A stretch of DNA of 64,000 bases from Bacteroidetes bacterium UBA4416 (GCA_002390745.1 DGQK01000051.1:1-64000), one strand, 5' to 3'. Counted from the first letter of the stretch, positions 33,852-42,425 are shown. The notes: generated by a model from the letters alone, not told the origin. Translations and numbers: made by a program.

Positions 33852-34547
33852 ATGGAAAAAACAGGTGACATCGTACAGGAGCTTTATACGAATACCCGCG
33901 AATACATCAACCTTCAGTCGAAATCAGTTAAGCTGGAGGTATATGAGCGTATTACCAATGTGATATCGAGTGGCATCAGTGCTGGTTTTATCGCACTGTT
34001 CGGCCTGTTTTCTTTCCTGTTCATTAATTTCGGACTAGCGTATTATTTAAGCGATGTCTTTGAATCCAGAACTTACGGCTTCCTGACCGTAGGCGGATTT
34101 TATTTTGTAGTTCTCGGCTTATATCTGCTTCTCAGAAATAAGATCGCCAGGAATAAGCTTAAAAACACCATTCTTCTGAAAGTCAGTAAAACTATGGATG
34201 ACTATGATGAGATGCTTAAAGAGCAGGACCTCATACATGCCCAGGTAGCGGCTTCCGAAGAACGACTGAAAACAAGTATGGAAGAGTTGAAACAAAAAAT
34301 GGATGCGCTCAAAAGTAATTTCGTTCCCGACGAAAATGCTCATAAAGGTCCGAAGGTTCCGCGAATCCTGCTTACCAGCGCCGTGGAGTTTATCCTTAAA
34401 AAGTTTGTTCTGAAAAATTCAGGTATCCTGGTGAAAAACATTGTGCCGGTAGTTGCCAATACACTGCTCGCATCCAAAGTATTTCACGAAGAAAAAAAGG
34501 TAAGCATCATTGAAAACCTGAAGCTCAAGCTTTCAAAATTCTTCTAA
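33852..34547 (+). CDS. Phage-holin-superfamily (DUF1469-like) membrane protein
   Basis: A 231-residue protein. Residues 1-110 match the PhageHolin_3_6 layout: amphipathic start (YTNTREYINLQSKSVKLEVY), then two membrane helices (ISAGFIALFGLFSFLFINFG; FLTVGGFYFVVLGLYLLL). A coiled coil (EERLKTSMEELKQKMDALK) and a second, hydrophobic C-terminal part follow, longer than usual for the family. There is no phage context, so a housekeeping envelope role beside YtxH is more likely than lysis. Confidence 0.8.
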   Translation: MEKTGDIVQELYTNTREYINLQSKSVKLEVYERITNVISSGISAGFIALFGLFSFLFINFGLAYYLSDVFESRTYGFLTVGGFYFVVLGLYLLLRNKIARNKLKNTILLKVSKTMDDYDEMLKEQDLIHAQVAASEERLKTSMEELKQKMDALKSNFVPDENAHKGPKVPRILLTSAVEFILKKFVLKNSGILVKNIVPVVANTLLASKVFHEEKKVSIIENLKLKLSKFF

Positions 34548-34550
34548 CGG

Positions 34551-34961
34551 TCAGGTGGAAACAGCCAATGTTTTGAAGGTATTCACAACCTCTATCAGAT
34601 CCTTGTAATTAGAAGGCTTTACAAAAAAATCATTGATCCCCAATTCCCGGCATTTATTTTTTTCGGCATCGTTACTCGTTGTCGAAAAAACAATTGTTGT
34701 AAAACTCCTGAAGTAACTTCTGATGGAGAGCTCCTGGATAGCTTCCTTCCCATTCTTTTTAGGCATATTCAGATCAACGACCAACAGGAGCGGTAACCTG
34801 GGGATACTCCCATTATCAACATTATTGAAGTGATTCAGCAGGTCGATGCCATTATTAACGAATACCAGGTCGATGGTATACTCTATCTCATTGAATGCCG
34901 ATTTCAATAAAAACTGGTCATCTTCGTCATCCTCTGCGATTAATATATAATCCTTTACCAT
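34551..34961 (-). CDS. Receiver-only response regulator (Rcp1-like)
   Basis: A 136-residue REC domain of the Rcp1 type that pairs with phytochrome-like PAS kinases. Acidic residues EDDEDD at 10-15, phospho-acceptor Asp63 (VVDLNMPKKNG), Thr94-95 switch (FSTTSN) and Lys115 (FFVKPS). The PAS kinases in this window of the SSHDLQEPLRKI / ASHDLQEPLRKI type are the class usually linked with such regulators. Confidence 0.9.
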   Translation of the reverse strand: MVKDYILIAEDDEDDQFLLKSAFNEIEYTIDLVFVNNGIDLLNHFNNVDNGSIPRLPLLLVVDLNMPKKNGKEAIQELSIRSYFRSFTTIVFSTTSNDAEKNKCRELGINDFFVKPSNYKDLIEVVNTFKTLAVST

Positions 34962-35026
34962 AGCACGATAAAGATACGAAAAAATACACCCCTGGCAAGC
35001 CTTGTCCTAAATACACCCGCGTTTTA

Positions 35027-35045
35027 TGTAGAAAAACATGGACAG
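35027..35045 (-). promoter_or_regulatory. Weaker copy of the 19-bp dyad motif
   Basis: On the - strand CTGTCCATGTTTTTCTACA shares 15 of 19 positions with the element at 30103-30121. It lies 66 nt upstream of the Rcp1-like regulator gene. Confidence 0.25.
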
Positions 35046-35189
35046 GAAAAGCCCGGAAACCACACACAATGGGTAAAAAAGAATGAGAACCGGGTCTTTA
35101 AGACACCAATCCCGGTATTCCGGCATCAATTGGCATTGGCATTTGCTTTTATAACTGAGAAAGTATAAACAATATAAAAAAACAAAACC

Positions 35190-35429
35190 ATGAAAAAGTC
35201 AATTCTTGCTGTAGTAGCTTTATTAACCTTAAGCTTTGCATCCTGCAAAAAAGAATACAAATGCGAATGTCAGAAAACAAGAACAGGAAGTTCTACTACT
35301 GTTTCTACCGCCGATGGCGACTATACATTCAAGGATACGCGTGCCCGTGCTGAATCGCGTTGCAATGATCAGGAAACTACAGGCTCCGACGCTTTTGGAA
35401 ACTACTCCAGAGATTGTGAAATCCGCTAA
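35190..35429 (+). CDS. Small Cys-containing lipoprotein
   Basis: A 79-residue lipoprotein (lipobox FASC, Cys19) whose mature part has an odd CECQKTRTGSSTTVSTADGD stretch and four more Cys (KCEC, SRCN, RDCEI). Paired cysteines suggest disulfides in the periplasm. No family is recognised, though short lipoproteins of this layout are frequent in Bacteroidota. Followed by a strong terminator. Confidence 0.75.
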   Translation: MKKSILAVVALLTLSFASCKKEYKCECQKTRTGSSTTVSTADGDYTFKDTRARAESRCNDQETTGSDAFGNYSRDCEIR

Positions 35430-35447
35430 TGCGCCGTTCTCTCTGAT

Positions 35448-35487
35448 AACAAAAAACCTTCTATCACCAGATAGAAGGTTTTTTGTT
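35448..35487. terminator. 18-bp perfect-stem bidirectional terminator
   Basis: AACAAAAAACCTTCTATC and its complement flank a 4-nt loop (ACCA) between convergent genes. The right arm overlaps the stop codon of the leftward gene at 35486. Confidence 0.85.
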
Positions 35488-35944
35488 ATGGAGTATTCGT
35501 ACCAGTTGTTGCTCTGTGCTTCACCTTTTCAACGTGGTTTTCTTTGGCCTCATCGATGGAGTGTGTACGGTGAATACTTTTCTCTTTGGCGGAGAGCTTG
35601 GCCAGCTCTACATAATACGTTTTCAGCACCTCGATTTCATCGGCAGTAAGGTCCTCGATATCGATAAGGCGGTTACTGGCCATTCTATTGCAGGCAATCA
35701 GCTCATTGAGCTTCAGATGCAAGGCTTTGGTATCCTTGTTTTGTGATTGCTGAATAACAAATACCATGAGGAACGTGATGATGGTGGTGCCGGTGTTGAT
35801 CACAAGCTGCCAGGTGTCTGAAAACCCGAACAGCGGGCCGGTAATGCCCCATACAAGGATGATGGTGAAGGCTGTAATGAATGCTGTAGGGCTACCGGTA
35901 GCAGCAGTGACTTTGGCTGAGAATTTATCGAATAGTGCTTTCAT
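35486..35944 (-). CDS. Low-affinity iron permease family protein
   Basis: A 152-residue protein with two membrane helices: TAFITAFTIILVWGITGPLF and LVINTGTTIITFLMVFVIQ, then QNKDTKALHLKLNELIACN, the conserved segment of the bacterial low-affinity iron permease family. A charged C-terminal tail (LSAKEKSIHRTHSID) follows. ATG 35944 is used as it starts at the conserved amphipathic helix. Fe2+ transport is annotated by homology only; many bacterial members are untested. It lies near Dps, an iron-storage protein. Confidence 0.82.
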   Translation of the reverse strand: MKALFDKFSAKVTAATGSPTAFITAFTIILVWGITGPLFGFSDTWQLVINTGTTIITFLMVFVIQQSQNKDTKALHLKLNELIACNRMASNRLIDIEDLTADEIEVLKTYYVELAKLSAKEKSIHRTHSIDEAKENHVEKVKHRATTGTNTP

Positions 35945-36082
35945 AAATGATGGTGTTTGATAAATAAAAAGAACCTGTATGGATTGTACAGGTTCAGCAA
36001 AGGTAATCATTGATTTTAAAAGAAGACAAGTAAGATGCTCCTAGGTGAATAAGGGGTAGCAATTTCGGTTTCCGTCATATAC

Positions 36083-37021
36083 TTACCAGGGCCTGATCCG
36101 GGTAACTTCCTTTTCTTCATACTCCACACGTACCGAAAACAGGTTCGGATAGATGCCGGAGCCGTGTTTCAGCGCATAGACTTTGGTGAATTCGGCCCCG
36201 AAATACAAAAGGATAGACGAATAATAGACCCATAAAAGAAGAAGAACCACGGAGCCGGCCGCGCCGTATGCGCTGGCGCCCGAAGAAGCGGAAAGGTATA
36301 GCCCGATCAGGTACTTGCCGAGGAGAAAAAGGGCGGAAGTGAATAGTGAGCCGATCCAGGCATCTTTCCATTTGACGATGGAATCAGGAAGATACTTGAA
36401 GACAACTGCAAAGAGAAGGGAAATGATGAGCAGGGAAATTGCGTTATTGACGACCACCAGTAAAAAAGTGGCTTCCGGCAAAAAGGTATTGAGCTTTTCG
36501 TTGAGAATGCCGATCACCATACTGGCAATCAAAGACACAACCATCAAAAAGCCGATGGAAACGACCATGGCGAAAGACAGGACCCGGTTGACAAGATACT
36601 TGATCACTCCCTTTTTTGGTTTTGCCTTAAGGCCCCAGATGCGGTTGATCGTAGACTGGATCTCGCCGAAAACACCGGTGGCACCGATGAAGAATACCGC
36701 CACCCCGATCACGGTAGCCATCAGGTTATTCTTTTTTAAGGTGGTATGGCGAAGCATTTCCTGGATCTGCAGGGCCGCCTGGTTGCCTACAATGCTATTG
36801 ATCTGTTCAAACAGGTGCCCTTCGATAGCTGCACGCCCAAACAGGAAGCTCCCGATAGCTATGGCAATAATAAGCATCGGGGCGATTGAGAAAATAGTAT
36901 AATAAGACAAGGAAGCGCTGAACTTCAGTGCATCATCTGCAATAAAGCCGGCAGCGCTTTCCTTCACTAAAATGAAAAAATTCCGGGTCCTCGTCTTTAG
37001 TTTATATGCCAGGCGGTTCAT
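36083..37021 (-). CDS. YihY/UPF0761 family membrane protein, copy 2
   Basis: A 312-residue paralogue of the protein at 22517-23506, with the same layout: LSYYTIFSIAPMLIIAIAIG, FFIGATGVFGEIQ with INRIWGL, SAYGAAGSVVLLLLWVYYSS and YFGAEFTKVYA. Six helices. Here it is the third gene of the dps operon, 4 bp after the lmo0937-like gene. That genomic link supports a role in stressed-envelope or stationary-phase physiology. Confidence 0.9.
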   Translation of the reverse strand: MNRLAYKLKTRTRNFFILVKESAAGFIADDALKFSASLSYYTIFSIAPMLIIAIAIGSFLFGRAAIEGHLFEQINSIVGNQAALQIQEMLRHTTLKKNNLMATVIGVAVFFIGATGVFGEIQSTINRIWGLKAKPKKGVIKYLVNRVLSFAMVVSIGFLMVVSLIASMVIGILNEKLNTFLPEATFLLVVVNNAISLLIISLLFAVVFKYLPDSIVKWKDAWIGSLFTSALFLLGKYLIGLYLSASSGASAYGAAGSVVLLLLWVYYSSILLYFGAEFTKVYALKHGSGIYPNLFSVRVEYEEKEVTRIRPW

Positions 37022-37025
37022 ATCC

Positions 37026-37178
37026 CTATACCCTTTCTCCCCGGATGATCCGGATCAGTATAGCAATAATGGCCAGCACCAAAAGTATATGGATTAGCTT
37101 TCCTACGGTGAATACGAAGGCCCCAAGCACCCAGCCAATCAGGAGTATGACAGCTATAATATACAACAGGTTGTTCAT
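37026..37178 (-). CDS. lmo0937-like 50-aa membrane protein
   Basis: Reads MNNLLYIIAVILLIGWVLG then a second helix IHILLVLAIIAILIRIIRG. Two membrane segments and the G(K)LIHILLV...IRI pattern match the small lmo0937-type membrane proteins. It sits between dps (6 bp) and yihY copy 2 (4 bp), so the three form one operon. Role unknown. Confidence 0.8.
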   Translation of the reverse strand: MNNLLYIIAVILLIGWVLGAFVFTVGKLIHILLVLAIIAILIRIIRGERV

Positions 37179-37184
37179 ATCCTT

Positions 37185-37667
37185 CTAACTCTTAACCTCA
37201 ATGTGTGATTTCTTCTTCAGGAACTGGTAAAGCATCCAGTTCGTTTTCTGTTGTTGTCCCAGGTATTTGGTAAGCATATCGGCCGTTACCACATCATTGG
37301 CATCGTCTGCCATTTTCACGATTTCATTCTCGATTACTTCCAGGGCTTCCTGATCTTCTATCATGCCTTTTACGCATTCTGTCTGGTCACCGCTTACCTT
37401 TTTTTCCTTCACTACCGAGCTTTTGATCATGTCCGTTGCAAACATTTTAGGAATACCTCCAAGAGTGAGGATACGCTCGGCAATATCGTCGATTTTTACC
37501 GTAGCATCATTGTAGGCCGTTTCAAATACTTTGTGAAGCTCAAAGAAATTTTCGCCTTTGATCATCCAGTGCGATGAACGTGTGTTAAAATAAACTACCT
37601 GGTAGGCTGCCAGGAGATCGTTTAACCTGTTTATGATTTTTTCAATAGTTGCCGCATCCTTTTTCAT
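37185..37667 (-). CDS. dps: Dps, DNA-protecting ferritin-like protein
   Basis: A 160-residue miniferritin that oxidises and stores iron and shields DNA. The inter-subunit ferroxidase ligands are all visible: His33 and His45 (SSHWMIKGENFFELH) and Asp60/Glu64 (KIDDIAERI). The N-terminus is short and Lys-rich (MKKDAATIEK), a possible DNA contact. First gene of a leftward operon with the lmo0937-like and YihY genes. Confidence 0.95.
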   Translation of the reverse strand: MKKDAATIEKIINRLNDLLAAYQVVYFNTRSSHWMIKGENFFELHKVFETAYNDATVKIDDIAERILTLGGIPKMFATDMIKSSVVKEKKVSGDQTECVKGMIEDQEALEVIENEIVKMADDANDVVTADMLTKYLGQQQKTNWMLYQFLKKKSHIEVKS

Positions 37668-37743
37668 AATATATGTTTTTTATAAAAGCCTTTAAAACGT
37701 GATGCCATCCCGAATCCGGGCTAAAAATTTTAACACAAACGAA

Positions 37744-37762
37744 GTGTGGATATGTTTCTACA
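37744..37762 (+). promoter_or_regulatory. Dyad motif GTGTGGATATGTTTCTACA between dps and AI-2E gene 2
   Basis: Eighteen of 19 bases equal the element at 30103-30121. TGTGGA-N6-TCTACA. Lies in the divergent region of dps (77 nt from its start codon) and AI-2E copy 2 (123 nt). Confidence 0.45.
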
Positions 37763-37884
37763 GTTTTTTGCTATATTTAAATCCTGCTTTGGCATTTAGG
37801 CTCAAACAGGGCTTCAGAGGCCGAAGCACGGGTCCACACACAAGGAACGATTATTTATTATAACATCCAGACAAATCACCATTT

Positions 37885-39000
37885 ATGCAAACAGAAGACA
37901 TCATTAACAAGTACATCTATGCTTTTTTTATTTTACTGCTGGGTATTTTTATTTTTTGCGGATTACAGGAATTCCTGAATGCCTTCCTGGGCTCTGTAGT
38001 ATTTTATGCCCTGTTTAAGAATTTTATGTATTACCTCACCCGCCGGAAGAAGCTGAAAAGGTCCCTTTCGGCAGTCATCATCATCATCATTTCCTTTCTT
38101 ATTGTAGTGCTTCCTGTAACGGTGCTGGTGGGTATGCTCCTGAATAAGGGCGCCTCCCTGGCTGCTAACCCGGAGATCATTACGGAGTATGTCGATAAGT
38201 TCACCAACAAACTGAAAGAGCTGCCTTTCGACGTATCGGCCGATACCATCGGCATCAAGGCCAAAGCTTTCCTTGCCGAAAACGCGGGAGGAGCGCTGAG
38301 CTCGTCACTTAGCGCGGTAGGTAATATCCTCATGATGTATTTCTTCCTGTATTTTCTCTTGATCAACATGAATACGATGGAGGCGCGTATCATCTACTTC
38401 CTGCCTTTCAAAAAATCCAAGATCATGCTTTTCGGGAAAGAGCTGGTCGATCAGACTTACAGTAATGCCATTGGTGTGCCGCTCGTATCCATCGCCCAGG
38501 GTGTTTGTGCCTACATTTGCTACCGTATTGCCGGTGTTGACGACTCCGGCTTATGGGCTGTGCTTACAGGATTTGCCTCTATCATTCCTCTCGTGGGCAC
38601 TGCTATTATCTGGTTCCCGGTATCGTTGTTCCTGTTTGCCAATGGCCAGGTATGGCAGGGAATTTTCGTGTGCTCGTACAGCATCATCGTGCTCAGTAAC
38701 ATCGATAATCTTGTGCGCATGGTTGTTTCCAAGCGGGTGGGGGATGTGCATCCTGTCATCACCGTATTGGGCGTGGTCATGGGGCTGAAGTTTTTCGGCT
38801 TACCGGGCCTGGTGTTTGGACCCTTGCTCATTTCTTATTTTATCATCCTGATGAAATTATTTTATATGGCCTATGCCAATAAAACCATGACCACTACTCA
38901 GGAAACACAAAGTCAGATGGAAACCAATATTGTCAAACTGCTACTCAACAAAATAGGATTTTTCAACCCAATGAGCCAGGGAAGAAAACCTAACTCATAA
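37885..39000 (+). CDS. AI-2E family transporter, copy 2
   Basis: A 371-residue paralogue of copy 1. N-terminal helices with SAVIIIIISFLIVVLPVTVL, a soluble loop (EYVDKFTNKLKELPFDVSAD), then ALTGFASIIPLVGTAIIWFP equivalents (VLTGFASIIPLVGTAIIWF), SNIDNLVRMVVSKRVGDVHP and GLPGLVFGPLLISYF, the family's C-terminal hallmarks. Divergent from dps. The outer-membrane protein gene follows 6 bp downstream. Confidence 0.9.
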   Translation: MQTEDIINKYIYAFFILLLGIFIFCGLQEFLNAFLGSVVFYALFKNFMYYLTRRKKLKRSLSAVIIIIISFLIVVLPVTVLVGMLLNKGASLAANPEIITEYVDKFTNKLKELPFDVSADTIGIKAKAFLAENAGGALSSSLSAVGNILMMYFFLYFLLINMNTMEARIIYFLPFKKSKIMLFGKELVDQTYSNAIGVPLVSIAQGVCAYICYRIAGVDDSGLWAVLTGFASIIPLVGTAIIWFPVSLFLFANGQVWQGIFVCSYSIIVLSNIDNLVRMVVSKRVGDVHPVITVLGVVMGLKFFGLPGLVFGPLLISYFIILMKLFYMAYANKTMTTTQETQSQMETNIVKLLLNKIGFFNPMSQGRKPNS

Positions 39001-39006
39001 GTTGTT

Positions 39007-39768
39007 TTGAAGTTTTTTCTTTACATAACTTTCGCGATTGTTTGCCTTAACCCTCTTTCCGCACAGGAAAGGGCCGCTGCGCCCAAGCAGGGAAAAAAGG
39101 AACAGCCCAAGAAAAAGTACAGCAAGGCGCAGTTCCGGAAAGACTCGGTAGCCATCATGAAGCCGAAGCTCCTCAGGCCCCAGTTGAGGCTTGACAACAA
39201 AATCTCTTATTACAGGGGCGACTCTTACAACATCGATGGGATCGATGCCGGTGTTATGATAAAGGAGAAGATCCGCTTCACCCTTGGCTACTACAGGCTC
39301 AACGACGAGCTGAGCGGCTATTCCAAAACAGAAAGCGGAACCTATTTCGACAGGCGGCTGAAGCTGCAATATGGTAGCATGAACATTGAGTTTGTCTATC
39401 ACAATTCCCGCTTCTTTACCCTCGGGATTCCCTTCGAATTTTGCTTTGGGAAAAATACACTCCATTACAAAATCTCTCCTGCTGATGAGCAAAAATATAC
39501 CAGGAGTGGCTTTGTCTCGCTCATCGACCTTGGCGCATCGGGTACATTCAAGCCCATACGCTGGGTGGGTGTACGCCTTACGGCAGGTTACCGGCAAACG
39601 ATTATTAACCAAGTGCCGGGATCCCGATTTGATGGCCCTTTTATTTCCTTCGGTGTGGCTGTGAATCTTCGCGAGGTGAGTAAGGACGTGAGGATGTTCA
39701 TGCTGAAGAAAAAATACAGGCGCCTGGGAGACCCTTTGGAAACTGCCGTAGACCTGATCACCGATTAA
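39007..39768 (+). CDS. Exported beta-barrel protein, unknown
   Basis: A 253-residue protein beginning at TTG with a signal peptide (FFLYITFAIVCLNPLSAQ). A Lys-rich linker (KQGKKEQPKKKYSKAQF) is followed by alternating strands typical of an outer-membrane barrel (IDGIDAGVMIKEKIRFTLGY; FISFGVAVNLREV). No named family. Its proximity to AI-2E copy 2 suggests joint expression. Confidence 0.7.
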   Translation: MKFFLYITFAIVCLNPLSAQERAAAPKQGKKEQPKKKYSKAQFRKDSVAIMKPKLLRPQLRLDNKISYYRGDSYNIDGIDAGVMIKEKIRFTLGYYRLNDELSGYSKTESGTYFDRRLKLQYGSMNIEFVYHNSRFFTLGIPFEFCFGKNTLHYKISPADEQKYTRSGFVSLIDLGASGTFKPIRWVGVRLTAGYRQTIINQVPGSRFDGPFISFGVAVNLREVSKDVRMFMLKKKYRRLGDPLETAVDLITD

Positions 39769-39818
39769 GCAGGCTATCACTGCTTATGATCTTTATACCG
39801 GATCCGGTTTTCGGATAC

Positions 39819-39848
39819 AAAAAAAGCGGCTACTGCCGCTTTTTTTTT
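39819..39848. terminator. Bidirectional terminator
   Basis: AAAAGCGGC-TACT-GCCGCTTTT with nine T on the right, between convergent genes. Confidence 0.85.
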
Positions 39849-39863
39849 GACACACAGTTCGTA

Positions 39864-40373
39864 TCAATGGATCCAGTAACGCAGGGCGAGGTAAGTAATG
39901 ATGCCCATGACTGCAAACACAGTGAAGAACACCGCCATAAAGACATTCACTCCGAACTCAGCGATCAGGTAACGGATGGGCTGCTGAATGTTCTGGTCGA
40001 TAATAGTCAGGATCTGTTGCCAGGCCGAACGGTCGTTGCGGATATAGCTCCTGGCGCCCAGCTTCATGGCCTCCACAGCAGTTGCCACATCTTCGTCGGA
40101 AGAGAGGATAACCACTTCTGTATTTGGATCCTTTTCTTTTACCTTTTGCAGCATATCCAAACCCGGGATCCCGCTGTGTGTCGACTCCTGGAGGTAGTCG
40201 TCTACCACCACCAGGTCTACCTGGCCGTTGAGCATGCGCAGGCAGCTCCTGCTGTTGAAGAATAACGATATATTAAGTTTGTCACCAAATCGTTTCTTAA
40301 GATATCGTCTTAATTTTCCGGCAACCATCACGTCGTCATTCAGGATGAAGACGTTTAAACTTTGAGCTTTCAT
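39864..40373 (-). CDS. Receiver domain with C-terminal membrane anchor
   Basis: A 169-residue protein. Residues ~5-125 are a REC domain (acidic NDD at 12-14; phospho-acceptor Asp58 in VVVDDY; VVILSSDED switch). The invariant Lys is missing: the segment is SYIRND instead of YI-K-P. Residues 140-163 form one strongly hydrophobic helix (GVNVFMAVFFTVFAVMGIIT), so the receiver would be held at the inner membrane. Receiver domains with a C-terminal anchor are uncommon. It lies upstream of a small lipoprotein gene on the other side of a short gap. Confidence 0.82.
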   Translation of the reverse strand: MKAQSLNVFILNDDVMVAGKLRRYLKKRFGDKLNISLFFNSRSCLRMLNGQVDLVVVDDYLQESTHSGIPGLDMLQKVKEKDPNTEVVILSSDEDVATAVEAMKLGARSYIRNDRSAWQQILTIIDQNIQQPIRYLIAEFGVNVFMAVFFTVFAVMGIITYLALRYWIH

Positions 40374-40418
40374 AATCGGTGTTTTTAGAGTTTAATTTAG
40401 TACTAGAGAAAATCGCTG

Positions 40419-40583
40419 CTATTTACGGGAACGTGCAACCAGCGCAATAATCCCGGCAATCAAGGCCACAACTAACAGAATTCCCCATACCATACCCGCT
40501 TTAAATATCCCTCCGGCCACTGCACAACCCTGTATAAACACCAGGCAGGAAATAAGGAATATATTTAGAAATAACCGTTTCAT
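40419..40583 (-). CDS. 54-aa lipoprotein with membrane helix
   Basis: Reads MKRLFLNIFLISCLVFIQGC then AVAGGIFKAGMVWGILLVVA and a basic end (ARSRK). The lipobox IQGC (Cys20) and a second hydrophobic segment of ~20 residues are clear. Two-segment small lipoproteins of this kind are common in Bacteroidota; function unknown. Upstream of the membrane-tethered receiver gene (46 bp). Confidence 0.6.
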   Translation of the reverse strand: MKRLFLNIFLISCLVFIQGCAVAGGIFKAGMVWGILLVVALIAGIIALVARSRK

Positions 40584-40794
40584 AATTTTATATTTCTATG
40601 GTATTTGCAAGTTCTGTTCCACGGGTTTTATATTTCAAAAGCCATGTACTGATTTTGACAATTGCATTTGTTGAGTATTAAATTCTACGTTAAGCTATCG
40701 TATAGGCGCTTTGGACGAAACTAAATGCTGCTGAGGGCAGATTTAAGGGCAGCCGGAAGTTAATTCAGTATAATCTTCCCTTGGTTACCAAAAT

Positions 40795-40828
40795 AAAAAA
40801 AGCACCCGCATGATTGCGGGTGCTTTTC
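40795..40828 (-). terminator. Terminator of rpoN
   Basis: AAAAGCACCCGCA / TGCGGGTGCTTTT 13-bp stem with a 4-nt loop, 17 bp beyond the rpoN stop, with a T-run on the - strand. Confidence 0.85.
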
Positions 40829-40844
40829 CTGTATGAAAAATAAA

Positions 40845-42329
40845 CTACGCTGCTTTTCTGAAGTTCTTGCTTGGGATATTAAGCTCTTCTCTGTATTTGG
40901 CAACCGTACGGCGTGCGATCGAGTATTTTTTCTGGATGAGCTGCCTGGCAATTTCCTCATCGCTCAGCGGATTGGATTTGTCTTCGGCCGATACACATTC
41001 CATCAGGATGCGTTTTACCTCGTTGGTGCTTACCACCTCGCCGGTTGTTGTGCTCAGTCCCTCTGCAAATAAGCTCTTCATCAGAATGGTGCCGTAGATC
41101 GTTTGAATATACTTGCTGTTCACGATCCGTGAAATGGTGGAAATGTCGGAATTGATCTCTTCCGCAATATTCTTCAGGATCAGGGGCTTCAGGTCTGACT
41201 GATCGCCTGTGATGAAAAATTTCTTCTGGTGCTTAACAATTGCCCTTGCTACAGTAACCATTGTTTTCTCGCGCTGTTGCAGTGCATCGATAAACCATTT
41301 GGCGCTTTCGATCTTGCTTTTAATAAAACCCGAAGCCTCACGCATGCTTTTATCTTTCGATTTGGAATAGGTATTCAGCATCTCAACATAATCCTCGCTG
41401 ATTTTCAACGGAGGATGCTTTGCTGAATTCAGGAACAGTTCCACGTTCTCGCCATTCACCGATACGGAGAAGTCAGGCTCAATGGTGATGGCTTTGCTGC
41501 CGCACTCTTTTGAGCTTCCGGCAGGAGCGGGGTTCAGTTTTTTAATTTCGGCCAGAGCATCGGCAAACTCCTCATCGTCGAGTTTCAGCGATTTTTTGAT
41601 TGCGTCAAAGCTCCTGGTAGACAACTGGTCCATGTGCTTTTCAAGGATCGCAATGGCATTGTACGTGTCCCTAGTTTTTTCTTTTTTATGCTGGAGCTGT
41701 ACCAGCAGGCACTCCTGTAGGTTCCTGCAACCGATGCCCATAGGTTCAAGCGTTTTGATTTTGGCAAGCACTTCTTCCAGCTCCTCTTCCATCACAAAGG
41801 TATTTTGAACAAAAGACAGCTCATCGGAAATATCGCTGATGGTTCTTCTCAGGTAGCCGTCGCTGTCGAGAGTATTAATGAGGTAAACCCCGATCTCTTT
41901 TTGCTTATCGCTGATAGGCAGTAATTTCAGCTGCTCGATCAGAGGCTCGGTAAAGTCATGCTGCTCCAGGAATACCTGCTCACGCTTATCGTCTTCATTG
42001 GCGTGGTTGTTCGCCTCGTATTTATAATCGTCCAGCGAATCGCGGTCCATATAGTCGGTATAGTCGTAATCTTCTCCCAGCTTGCCTTCCGACACTTCCG
42101 CCTCGTCGAAATCACCAACTTCTGTTTCTGTTTCTACATCGTTCGGATCCGTATCATCTGCCGGCGTTTCCGCATCGGTATCATATTCCAACGCAGGATT
42201 GATAGCCATTTCGGCAGCAATGCATTGTTCGAGCGCTACCGTAGGCAACGATAACATATTGAACAACTGGATTTGCTGGGAGGTTAATTTCTGCGTTTGC
42301 TTTTGCGTCTGAGATTGAATGATTGCCAT
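40845..42329 (-). CDS. rpoN: RNA polymerase sigma-54 factor
   Basis: A 494-residue sigma-54. Region I (activator-interacting, QTQKLTSQQIQLFNMLSLP) is at 10-30, followed by a long acidic region II (DTDAETPADDTDPNDVETET) and the core-binding domain. The C-terminus carries the RpoN box ARRTVAKYRE near residue 478, which reads the -24 element. Full-length with all landmarks. It is transcribed alone; the enhancer-binding activator at 44171 is a natural partner. Confidence 0.95.
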   Translation of the reverse strand: MAIIQSQTQKQTQKLTSQQIQLFNMLSLPTVALEQCIAAEMAINPALEYDTDAETPADDTDPNDVETETEVGDFDEAEVSEGKLGEDYDYTDYMDRDSLDDYKYEANNHANEDDKREQVFLEQHDFTEPLIEQLKLLPISDKQKEIGVYLINTLDSDGYLRRTISDISDELSFVQNTFVMEEELEEVLAKIKTLEPMGIGCRNLQECLLVQLQHKKEKTRDTYNAIAILEKHMDQLSTRSFDAIKKSLKLDDEEFADALAEIKKLNPAPAGSSKECGSKAITIEPDFSVSVNGENVELFLNSAKHPPLKISEDYVEMLNTYSKSKDKSMREASGFIKSKIESAKWFIDALQQREKTMVTVARAIVKHQKKFFITGDQSDLKPLILKNIAEEINSDISTISRIVNSKYIQTIYGTILMKSLFAEGLSTTTGEVVSTNEVKRILMECVSAEDKSNPLSDEEIARQLIQKKYSIARRTVAKYREELNIPSKNFRKAA

Positions 42330-42385
42330 AACCGTAGAATTTTGTATGATTATTATTAAAACCGTGTTTCTTATTAAAATTTAAA

Positions 42386-42423
42386 AACCGCAGAGTATAT
42401 CCATAATACCCTGCGGTTTTTTT
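42386..42423. terminator. Bidirectional terminator after the DUF1328 gene
   Basis: AACCGCAGaGTAT / ATACcCTGCGGTT stem with T-runs on both strands. Confidence 0.8.
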
Positions 42424-42425
42424 CT

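Noticed and set aside
35130..35147. TGGCATTGGCATTTGC resembles a sigma-54 promoter before the small lipoprotein gene
   Set aside because: The GG and GC pairs are 11 bp apart instead of 10, which normally abolishes sigma-54 use.
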